From Deltaproteobacteria bacterium (GTDB lineage: Bacteria > Desulfobacterota > Desulfobaccia > Desulfobaccales > 0-14-0-80-60-11), in contig JAKAGH010000114.1 of the NCBI GenBank assembly GCA_021817645.1, positions 1-9,293 on the forward strand: 9,293 nt of DNA, in the 5' to 3' direction. Positions 1 through 5,522 of the stretch are shown piece by piece. The position numbers and the translations under genes were made by a program. The notes under the pieces were generated by a model. It was not told where the DNA came from and did not search any database. It saw only the letters and a program-made list of their open reading frames with translations. The stretch's first letter is position 1. Each line of letters opens with the position of its first letter.

Positions 1-1
1 C

Positions 2-595
2 AAGAGCATGCAGCTCTTTCTGCCCCCGGGTGAGCCGGAACGGGCCGCGGACCTTTTATCCAGGCACTTCGGGAAAATGCCCCCCCTATTAGTGGCCTTC
101 CACCCCACCGGTTCCGGGTCCTATAAATGGTGGCCCCGGGAATCCTTCGCGGCCCTGGGCGATTATCTCCATAAGACCTATGGGGCCTCTTTCCTGATTG
201 TCAGCGGCCGACGGGACCGGCCGGAAGCGGAGGCCCTGGCGGCCCGCTTACCAAAACCGTCACTGGTGACCGGCGGCCGGCTGCCGCTGCCCACTGTTGC
301 AGCTCTCCTCAGTCATTGCCGCCTGCTGGTGGCCAACGACAGCGGGCCGTTGCACCTGGCCCTGGCCCTGGGAGTGCCCAGCATCGCCCTCATGGGCGCG
401 GACCACCCCCGCCGGGTCGGTCCCTACCAGGTGGATTGGGGCGCTTTTCTCTACCGGAAAGAAGAAGTCTGTAGCCAGGAACACTGCCTGAACCGGGGGT
501 GTGCGGACAACCGCTGCCTGCAGGCTATCCGGGTCGCAGACGTGATAGATCTGCTCCGGAGCTGGTGGGAGCCCCAATATCTTCGGGCCGGGTGA
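2..595 (+). CDS. Family 9 glycosyltransferase (heptosyltransferase-like), C-terminal part; 5' end outside the window
   Basis: The reading frame is open from the left edge, so the true start lies upstream; family members are usually about 330-360 residues and about 197 are visible. The protein matches the C-terminal nucleotide-sugar-binding domain of the ADP-heptose:LPS heptosyltransferase family. A HPTGSGSYKWWP segment corresponds to the family's HPG(A/S)..KRWP motif and is followed by FAALGDYL. VANDSGPLHLALALGVPSIALMG corresponds to the (G/A)NDTGPMHLAAALG sugar-nucleotide motif. The C-terminal CSQEHCLNRGC...CLQAI segment resembles the cysteine-containing tail common in WaaC/WaaF-like enzymes. 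Such enzymes add sugars to lipopolysaccharide core at the inner face of the cytoplasmic membrane. The acceptor cannot be told from this fragment. The family call is firm; heptose as the donor is an inference. Confidence 0.88.
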   Translation, partial: KSMQLFLPPGEPERAADLLSRHFGKMPPLLVAFHPTGSGSYKWWPRESFAALGDYLHKTYGASFLIVSGRRDRPEAEALAARLPKPSLVTGGRLPLPTVAALLSHCRLLVANDSGPLHLALALGVPSIALMGADHPRRVGPYQVDWGAFLYRKEEVCSQEHCLNRGCADNRCLQAIRVADVIDLLRSWWEPQYLRAG

Positions 596-742
596 GGTTT
601 AAGTTTTATTCTCCGGCGGTTGGTCATTGCGAACAAGTGCTTCTTTTCACAAAAATGCCTTAATTTCCCCGCGCCCTAAAAACCTCTTTTCGTCTGATCA
701 TCCTCAATCCCTCCCCCAAGACCACCGTCCTTTTCCTTTTCT

Positions 743-757
743 GGGGTGAATCACCCC
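743..757. promoter_or_regulatory. 15-bp perfect palindrome, possible activator or operator site
   Basis: GGGGTGA-A-TCACCCC is a perfect inverted repeat with 7-bp arms around a single central base. It lies about 157 bp upstream of the -24 element of the sigma-54 promoter candidate, within the usual range for enhancer-binding protein sites. It is not followed by a T-run, so it does not look like a terminator. The regulator is unknown and no regulator gene is present nearby. Confidence 0.4.
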
Positions 758-797
758 TGCTGTTGATACCGATTCCCCCAATACTACGGGAGTTAAG

Positions 798-812
798 GAA
801 AACTAGGTTTTC
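798..812. promoter_or_regulatory. Inverted repeat GAAAAC-TAG-GTTTTC, possible upstream activator site
   Basis: The arms GAAAAC and GTTTTC are perfect reverse complements separated by three bases. The centre is about 125 bp upstream of the expected transcription start of the sigma-54 promoter candidate, a typical position for an enhancer-binding protein. The sequence differs from the 743-757 palindrome, so the two would not be copies of one site. A short A/T-rich inverted repeat can arise by chance, hence the low confidence. Confidence 0.3.
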
Positions 813-904
813 TGGTTTTTGGGCGGCGATAAAAATCCGGGCAAATCATTTAAGGAATCCAGGGTCTTGTACTTAATTTTTTTTTAACCCGGAATTTGGG
901 ATAT

Positions 905-922
905 TTGGCACAAATTTAGCTT
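905..922 (+). promoter_or_regulatory. Sigma-54 (RpoN) type -24/-12 promoter candidate
   Basis: TTGGCACAAATTTAGCTT closely fits the sigma-54 consensus YTGGCAC-N5-TTGCW. The -24 element TTGGCAC is perfect, the -12 element TAGCT keeps the invariant GC with one mismatch, and the GG (907-908) and GC (919-920) are exactly ten bases apart. Transcription would start near 931-932, leaving a leader of about 190 nt before the first CoA-transferase gene. Sigma-54 promoters need an enhancer-binding activator, and the two palindromes at 743-757 and 798-812 are possible sites. If correct, the downstream operon is induced by a signal such as its substrate. Confidence 0.6.
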
Positions 923-1119
923 TATGATCCTGGGGACCTAAACCAAAGGAAAAAACATGCCCGGACCGTTCCCAAAGGCCGGGACACCATTACGCCTGGC
1001 TCCTGTTGCGAACCAGAATCTTGTTGAAAGGGGGTGAAGACCCAAAGAATCACTGGCAACATTTGCGGACAGAGTTTCCATTGGCCATTTCGAATCAACC
1101 GTTTGAAGGAGGAATCTGA

Positions 1120-2547
1120 ATGTCCGATCTGAAAAAAGAGGTTCAAGAAGCACCATTACTGTGGCCTCTAACCCCAATTCCCACTTTTGAAGAAGTATAT
1201 GATCCGAAGATCTGTACCGAGGCGTCCCGGGAAATCTCCACGGTCTTCGAGGGCTGGCTCCATCCCAAGCATGAGATGGCCAAGCCCGAGGCCCTGGGAC
1301 AAATCCGGGTCCTGGAATGCGGCCATGGCGGCCTCCAGGTCAACTCCATGTTCGGTGGCGCCTACCTGTCGGAACTGGGCGCCAACGTCATCATGGTTGA
1401 GCCCCCCGGTGGCTCCCCCATCCGTAAGCTGACGGCCTTCGGCCGCAAGCGCTACATGTTCAAAGACAACGTCAACGGCGATCTCTGCGGCGGCGGCTTC
1501 CTGCACGAGTGCCGCAACAAGCAGTCCATCACCCTGGACCTGACCAAACCGGAAGGCCGGGAAATCCTGAAAAAGCTGGTAGTACACGCCGACGTGCTCA
1601 TCGAGAACTATGCCCCCGGGCAGTTCGACGCCTGGGGCATCGGCTACCGCCAGCTCTCCAAGATCAACCCCCGCCTGATCTATGTCTGGAACGGCCAGAA
1701 AGGCCAGTGGGGCCCCTTGACGGATAAGCCGGGCGAACTCTATCCTTCTTCCCCCTGCTCCTCCGGCTGGTGCCATGCCACCGGGCTGCCCAAGTCCTTT
1801 GGCGGCACCCCCATCCGCTCCGGCGAGCGGTCTGACGACATCCTCTGCGGCAACCTCACGGCCCACGGCACCATCGCTGCCCTGATCTACCGGGAGAAAT
1901 CCGGCAAAGGCCAGTTCATCGAGGTGACCTCGGCGGAAGCCCACGCCCGCATCCATGATTATGCCTGGGGATGGTACGGCATGGACGGCTCCAGTAAGCC
2001 CCGTTACGGCAACTGGGACCTGGCCATCAACATCTATTCGGTCAACCCCTGCAAAGACGGCTACATGATGGTGGGCGGCGGCCATGACCGGCTGTGGTAC
2101 CGTATCTGGAAAACCGTGGGCAAAGACCGCCCCGAACTGGAAGACATGATCCTGGATGAGCCCACCCTGCGGGTGGTCATCGACCGGGTCGGCCACGACC
2201 AGCAAGTTAAGACCTGCGTCTGCCTCACCGACTGGATGAAGGACTGGACCCGGGAAGAGTGCCGGGCCAAGTTGCTGGAAGAGGAAGTGGCCGCGGGCGG
2301 CGTCTCCTTCATCGACGAAGTCGCGGAAGAGCCCCACTACAAATACCGCGGTATGGTGCGGGCCATCGAGACGGGCCACTACGGCAAGGTGCTGTTCTGC
2401 GGCTCCGTGTTCTATGGCCACCGGACCCCGGGCCGGGTCAAAGACCTGGGCCGCCCCGTGGGTTATGACAACAGCGACGTGTACCGCAAGCTTCTGGGCT
2501 TCGACACCGACAAGTTGAATGAGCTGTTTGCCAAAGGGCTCATTTAA
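1120..2547 (+). CDS. Class III CoA-transferase subunit (CaiB/BaiF family), first gene of operon
   Basis: This 475-residue protein belongs to the formyl-CoA transferase/CaiB/BaiF family, which moves CoA from a donor thioester to an organic acid in the cytoplasm. The core starts near residue 62 (IRVLECG), followed by LSELGANVIMVEPPGG at about 83-98, IENYAPGQFDAWGIGY at 161-176 and INPRLIY at 182-188. The family's catalytic aspartate appears to be Asp240, in SGERSDDILCG, by hand alignment to the SG....D...G motif of formyl-CoA transferase. A glycine-rich VGGGH loop lies at 318-322. About 60 residues precede the core, more than in most family members. An in-frame TGA directly before the ATG, and GAAGGAGG seven bases upstream of it, fix the start. 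It sits 18 bases ahead of a second, different family member, so a heteromeric enzyme like succinyl-CoA:benzylsuccinate CoA-transferase (BbsEF) is likely. The substrate is unknown. Confidence 0.9.
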   Translation: MSDLKKEVQEAPLLWPLTPIPTFEEVYDPKICTEASREISTVFEGWLHPKHEMAKPEALGQIRVLECGHGGLQVNSMFGGAYLSELGANVIMVEPPGGSPIRKLTAFGRKRYMFKDNVNGDLCGGGFLHECRNKQSITLDLTKPEGREILKKLVVHADVLIENYAPGQFDAWGIGYRQLSKINPRLIYVWNGQKGQWGPLTDKPGELYPSSPCSSGWCHATGLPKSFGGTPIRSGERSDDILCGNLTAHGTIAALIYREKSGKGQFIEVTSAEAHARIHDYAWGWYGMDGSSKPRYGNWDLAINIYSVNPCKDGYMMVGGGHDRLWYRIWKTVGKDRPELEDMILDEPTLRVVIDRVGHDQQVKTCVCLTDWMKDWTREECRAKLLEEEVAAGGVSFIDEVAEEPHYKYRGMVRAIETGHYGKVLFCGSVFYGHRTPGRVKDLGRPVGYDNSDVYRKLLGFDTDKLNELFAKGLI

Positions 2548-2565
2548 TAGAGGGGGTTAGGAAAT

Positions 2566-3927
2566 ATGACCGAACACTTGGATAAACTGCCCTTTGAGGA
2601 ATATTGTAAAACTATATTCAACAAAGACACGCTTGCAGAGAAACCCGAAAGCCTGAAGGGCTATCGGGGGCTGTCCTGCACCCAGTACATCCTGGGACCG
2701 GCCGCGGCCGCCTACCTGGGCGAGCTGGGCGCGGAAGTCATCAAGATCGAGGTGCCCCGCTTGGGTGAGCCCATGCGTCACTGCTCGCCTTACAACGAGT
2801 CCTGGTTCTACCCGGTCTCCCGCTGGAACCCGGGCCGCGGCACCTCGCCTGCCTTCCAGGGCGCCAACCATAATGAATACCACGTCACCCTGGATTACCG
2901 CAAACCGGAAGCCAAGGAGATCTTCTACGGCCTGGTCCAGAAGTCCGACTTCATGGTCTGGAACTATCGGCCCGGCACCTTCGACCGCTGGAAGATCGGC
3001 TACGGCGCCTGCAAAGAGGTGAACCCCAGAATCGTCCTGGCCTGGTGCGGCGGCTTCGGCGGCTTCGGCCCCGGCCGGAACTGGGCTTCCTACGACATCC
3101 TGGGACAGGCCAAGGGCGGCGTCTTCTCCTTCACCGGCCACCGGGCCGGGAGAGCCAGCGCCGGCTTCCCCAGCAAGCACACCACCTGGATCATGGACTA
3201 CTCCATCGGCATGCTGGTCTCCACCGCCATGCTGGCCGGCCTCTACTGGCGGGACACGGTGTCCAACCTGGGCAACTACTTCGAGTGCTCCCAGGTGCAA
3301 GGTTCCACCCGTTACACCGAATATGCTCTGCCCCTGTGGGGCCGCAACGGCATCGTCCGTATGCGTTGGGGCAACTGGGACACCGAGATCTGCGTCAACG
3401 GCATCTGCGCCTGCGGCCTCTCTTCCTATCCCCATTCGGACCATCCCGCGGAGAAAGAAGAAGGCTACATCTATGTAGGCGCATACACTGACGAGGACTT
3501 TGCCAAGCTGATGAACCTCGTCGGCCGTCCCGACCTGGCCAAGAAGTACGCCACCCACGACGACCGGGTGGAGGCTCGGGCCCAGGAAGAGATCTACCCG
3601 GCCATCGAGGAGTTCCTGAAGGACAAGAACAAGGAAGAGGCGGCCCGGATCTTCACCGGCGCCGGCCTGGTCAACCAGCCTCTGCTCACCATCCGGGAAG
3701 CGGCCAATTGCGATCACTTCCTGGAGAGGGGCTCCCTGGGCTGGTATGACGACCCGTACTACGGCGATGTTTTCACCCAGAAAACCATGTACAAGATGAG
3801 TGAGTCACCGCCGCGCTTAAAGCACGTGCATCGCCCGGTGGGCTCCGATAACGAGGAGATCTACCAGCGGGTCTGCGGCTTCAGTGCGGATCAGATCCGG
3901 GAGTTTGAAGCCAAGGAAATCATCTAG
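2566..3927 (+). CDS. Class III CoA-transferase subunit (CaiB/BaiF family), second gene of operon
   Basis: This 453-residue protein is a second, diverged member of the same family as its upstream neighbour and probably its partner. Family landmarks are YLGELGAEVIKIEVPRLGEP (about 50-69), the DYRKPEAKEIF segment near 110-120, NYRPGTFDRWKIGY (133-146) and VNPRIVLAW (152-160). Asp211 in WIMDYSIG aligns by hand with the catalytic aspartate of formyl-CoA transferase, so both subunits seem to keep this residue. The glycine-rich active-site loop seen in the first subunit is reduced to VGAYTDE here (304-310). The ATG is the first start after a TAG stop and is preceded by AGGGGG (2551-2556). Codon use is strongly C-ending, as in the first gene, which suggests high expression. 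The closest named parallel I can suggest is the BbsE/BbsF type; the acid it activates cannot be read from the sequence. Confidence 0.9.
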   Translation: MTEHLDKLPFEEYCKTIFNKDTLAEKPESLKGYRGLSCTQYILGPAAAAYLGELGAEVIKIEVPRLGEPMRHCSPYNESWFYPVSRWNPGRGTSPAFQGANHNEYHVTLDYRKPEAKEIFYGLVQKSDFMVWNYRPGTFDRWKIGYGACKEVNPRIVLAWCGGFGGFGPGRNWASYDILGQAKGGVFSFTGHRAGRASAGFPSKHTTWIMDYSIGMLVSTAMLAGLYWRDTVSNLGNYFECSQVQGSTRYTEYALPLWGRNGIVRMRWGNWDTEICVNGICACGLSSYPHSDHPAEKEEGYIYVGAYTDEDFAKLMNLVGRPDLAKKYATHDDRVEARAQEEIYPAIEEFLKDKNKEEAARIFTGAGLVNQPLLTIREAANCDHFLERGSLGWYDDPYYGDVFTQKTMYKMSESPPRLKHVHRPVGSDNEEIYQRVCGFSADQIREFEAKEII

Positions 3928-3939
3928 CCGACGGACGGT

Positions 3940-3962
3940 GGGGACGGGATTTTCCCGGCCCC
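3940..3962 (+). other. Intercistronic hairpin between the CoA-transferase and small-protein genes
   Basis: An RNA stem can form from GGGG (3940-3943) with CCCC (3959-3962), an A-G mismatch, C3945 with G3957, and GGGA (3946-3949) with TCCC (3953-3956), closing a TTT loop. No T-run follows, so it is not a standard intrinsic terminator. It may protect the 3' end of the upstream message or reduce read-through, which would let the two halves of the operon be expressed at different levels. Confidence 0.45.
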
Positions 3963-4001
3963 TAAAGTCGCACCTCTATCTATTGGGAGGAATGACTCGA
4001 T

Positions 4002-4415
4002 ATGACTGAATTCAAGGTCTCGTTGTTTTACGATTGCCCGAAGTGCAAGGCGCGTAACTTCTTAGATCCCTACAGCTACTGGGATTATTCCGGCAACTTC
4101 AAGTGCGCCGGTTGTGATGTCCTCTATTACGCGGAATGGGAAAACGGTCAGCGGGTGGTGGAGCCGGAAGCAGGCCGGGGCACGGAATTTATCCTGCCCG
4201 GTTATGCCGAGACTCCGGACCTGAAGCCCTTGTCCGGGGAAGGCAAGACCTCGGCGCCGCCTTTTGCCAACGTCACCTTCCTGGGCAAGCCCAAGAACAC
4301 CACCGTATCGGCCCGGGGCAAGCTCTGCGCTTGCACCCAGCTCACCCCGGAAGACCTGGATGGGAGCTGCTGGAAGCGTATCACCGCCCAACGGAAATAC
4401 GGTAAATCCTGGTAA
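4002..4415 (+). CDS. Cysteine-rich zinc-ribbon-like protein of unknown function
   Basis: This 137-residue protein has an N-terminal metal-binding module with CPKC (Cys12, Cys15) and CAGC (Cys35, Cys38), the spacing of a rubredoxin-like or zinc-ribbon knuckle pair. A linker region rich in Gly, Pro and Glu follows. The C-terminus carries three more cysteines (Cys109 and Cys111 in LCACTQ, and Cys123) in a basic segment. There is no signal peptide or membrane segment, so it is probably cytosolic. GGGAGG (3985-3990) precedes the ATG, and an in-frame TGA just upstream excludes a longer start. It is third in the CoA-transferase operon, so it probably serves the same pathway as a structural or accessory subunit. 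It could bind zinc or an Fe-S cluster. I do not recognise the family; BbsA of toluene degraders is also a small zinc-binding protein, but no real similarity can be claimed. Confidence 0.78.
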   Translation: MTEFKVSLFYDCPKCKARNFLDPYSYWDYSGNFKCAGCDVLYYAEWENGQRVVEPEAGRGTEFILPGYAETPDLKPLSGEGKTSAPPFANVTFLGKPKNTTVSARGKLCACTQLTPEDLDGSCWKRITAQRKYGKSW

Positions 4416-4450
4416 CAGCCGTAACTCGGAAGATAGGAGGAATCCTCAAT

Positions 4451-4636
4451 ATGGCGATTCTCTGCGACGAATGTAAAAACGTCAAATATACCTACGACCC
4501 GCAGATTTCCAAGGTGTTATACGGTCACTGCCGGGCCATTGAATATCCCTTCCTGCTGGGCATCTTCAAGGAAGCGCGGCCGGGGGCTTTTACTGCCCCC
4601 AAGGACTGCAAATACTTCCAAGAAAAGAAAAAGTAG
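4451..4636 (+). CDS. Small four-cysteine protein, possible HiPIP-like Fe-S subunit
   Basis: This 61-residue protein starts MAILCDECKN and has exactly four cysteines: Cys5, Cys8, Cys27 and Cys53 (C-x2-C-x18-C-x25-C), the last in DCKYFQ near the C-terminus. The size, the CxxC near the N-terminus, the single central cysteine and the C-terminal Cys followed by an aromatic residue resemble the small subunits of benzylsuccinate synthase (BssB/BssC) and 4-hydroxyphenylacetate decarboxylase, which bind [4Fe-4S] in a HiPIP-like fold. That match is from pattern memory only. TAGGAGG (4434-4440) supports the start. It is the last gene of the operon, 21 bases before the terminator hairpin. No glycyl radical enzyme is encoded in the window, so its partner is unknown. 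It could also be an unrelated zinc-binding protein. Confidence 0.75.
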   Translation: MAILCDECKNVKYTYDPQISKVLYGHCRAIEYPFLLGIFKEARPGAFTAPKDCKYFQEKKK

Positions 4637-4656
4637 GATAAACTAAACGCCAAACC

Positions 4657-4690
4657 GGGGCGTCGGCGTCGCCGGCGCCCCTATCTTTTT
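4657..4690 (+). terminator. Strong intrinsic terminator of the CoA-transferase operon
   Basis: An 11-bp GC-rich stem forms from arms at 4657-4667 and 4671-4681 with a GTC loop; one pair is a G-U wobble. TATCTTTTT follows directly (4682-4690). This is a textbook Rho-independent terminator, 20 bases after the last stop codon of the operon. It separates the operon from the small gene that starts at 4711. Confidence 0.92.
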
Positions 4691-4710
4691 GCCATCAGCG
4701 GTAATTTCTT

Positions 4711-5031
4711 ATGAAAGATTACTCTCTCTACTATTGGGACCGGCGGTTGGAAGAAGCCGAGGTGATCGAACTTATGAACCAGGCCTGGGAAGAACTCTAT
4801 GAACTGGAGTTCGATCAGGTCTTCGGGGCCTGGCGCGGCGTGCACTTTGAAGAGGAAACCGACACTGTGCACATTACCTGGGAAAACATGTATCAGGGAC
4901 CGCCCTTGATGATTTCCATCCACCGAGTTACCCGGGCCCTGAGAATGGACTACCCCCGGGATGAATTTATTGAGCTGGAAATGGCCGAGATCGAACGCCT
5001 CCGTTCTCTGCCGCCGGGGCAGAGAAGATAA
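4711..5031 (+). CDS. Small acidic protein of unknown function (106 aa)
   Basis: I do not recognise this protein. It has no cysteine, signal peptide or membrane segment and carries many Glu and Asp residues. Residues 1-35 look like an amphipathic helix rich in Glu, Leu and aromatic residues. The middle (FGAWRGVHFEEETDTVHITW) is compatible with beta-strands, and the end (DEFIELEMAEIERLRSLPP) with a helix. The ATG at 4711 is the first start after an in-frame TAA but has a poor ribosome binding site. The ATG at 4774 is preceded by GAGGTGAT and would give 85 residues. The gene begins only 20 bases after a strong terminator, so it needs its own promoter or read-through; no clear promoter was seen. 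Steady reading-frame character across the length favours a real gene. Confidence 0.6.
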   Translation: MKDYSLYYWDRRLEEAEVIELMNQAWEELYELEFDQVFGAWRGVHFEEETDTVHITWENMYQGPPLMISIHRVTRALRMDYPRDEFIELEMAEIERLRSLPPGQRR

Positions 5032-5190
5032 TCGGGCCTGGGGCGGAGATCCGGGAAGAAAGAACCGCTTTCCTATAATGCCGTTTGCTTCCTGGGGTAG
5101 ATTTTTAAGTGGCGGCGAAGGCGCTCGCCCTTACGGACCGGGTGCATACCACACGAAAATATGCGTTTGCGGGCGTTGCGGAGGTGGTAG

Positions 5191-5400
5191 ATGTCCATCG
5201 ATGGCTACATTGATTATCAACGCCGGGAATTTTGTCAGGATGTCCGCTGCCCGGTGCAGATGGATTTGAACAGACACCAGGAAGGCTCAGATAGTTATGA
5301 AGGAATCAGACAGACTTGCAAGTCCGATTGCCGCTATACCACTTATCAATTTCATCACTGGCTGATTAATAAAGGCTATTTGCTCGTCCGCCCGAAATAA
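5191..5400 (+). CDS. Small four-cysteine protein ending in a FHHWLINKGYLLVRP-type motif, function unknown
   Basis: This 69-residue protein has four cysteines, Cys15 and Cys20 (C-x4-C) then Cys43 and Cys47 (C-x3-C), a pattern suited to a zinc or Fe-S site. The C-terminal segment YTTYQFHHWLINKGYLLVRP is dense in aromatic residues, and His55 and His56 could be extra ligands. A strong ribosome binding site, GGAGGTGGT (5180-5188), sits just ahead of the ATG. There is no signal peptide or membrane span. It follows the 106-residue gene after a 159-base gap and precedes the aldolase gene by 122 bases, so operon membership is unclear. I cannot name a family. The tight ribosome binding site and regular cysteine spacing support a real gene. 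Confidence 0.68.
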   Translation: MSIDGYIDYQRREFCQDVRCPVQMDLNRHQEGSDSYEGIRQTCKSDCRYTTYQFHHWLINKGYLLVRPK

Positions 5401-5474
5401 TTCTGGGGATGCCAGTCTTAATCTCCCAGGCAATTTGCCGATAGAAACTCCTTGACATTTTTTCTCCATTTAAC

Positions 5475-5503
5475 CGAAAACTAAAACCTGATAATCGAAA
5501 ACT
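5475..5503 (+). promoter_or_regulatory. Direct repeat CGAAAACT upstream of the aldolase gene, possible regulator site
   Basis: CGAAAACT occurs at 5475-5482 and again at 5496-5503. The start-to-start distance is 21 bases, two helical turns, as expected for a regulator binding one face of DNA. A -10-like GATAAT (5490-5495) lies between the copies and a TTGACA (5452-5457) lies upstream, but their spacing of 32 bases is too long for one promoter. The repeats end 19 bases before the ATG at 5523. Confidence 0.3.
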
Positions 5504-5522
5504 GTATTCAGGAGACGGAAAC

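Larger units (their letters stand above)
596..1119. other. Gene-free upstream region of the CoA-transferase operon
   Basis: No credible gene lies in these 524 bases; the short open frames on the minus strand lack family features. The stretch is visibly richer in A/T than both neighbours. It holds two perfect palindromes (743-757, 798-812), a nine-T run (877-885), a sigma-54-type promoter candidate (905-922), a leader of about 190 nt with weak hairpin potential (arms CCCGG 960-964 and CCGGG 979-983), and the ribosome binding site of the next gene (GAAGGAGG, 1105-1112). No clear GC-rich terminator stem was found after the glycosyltransferase gene. Confidence 0.6.

Noticed and set aside
877..885. 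Nine-T run as an intrinsic terminator for the left glycosyltransferase gene
   Set aside because: No stable GC-rich stem lies directly upstream, and it is almost 300 bases after the stop codon.
1168..2421. Long minus-strand open frame opposite the first CoA-transferase gene
   Set aside because: The C-ending codons of the sense gene remove stops on the opposite strand; the product is Ala/Gly/Val-rich with no family features, and the sense strand encodes a clear enzyme.
2557..3717. Long minus-strand open frame opposite the second CoA-transferase gene
   Set aside because: Same cause as above; low-complexity composition and no domain features.
5074..5079. TATAAT as a -10 element for the small gene at 5191
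   Set aside because: The matching -35 position reads CCGGGA-like sequence with no similarity to TTGACA; one hexamer alone is not enough.
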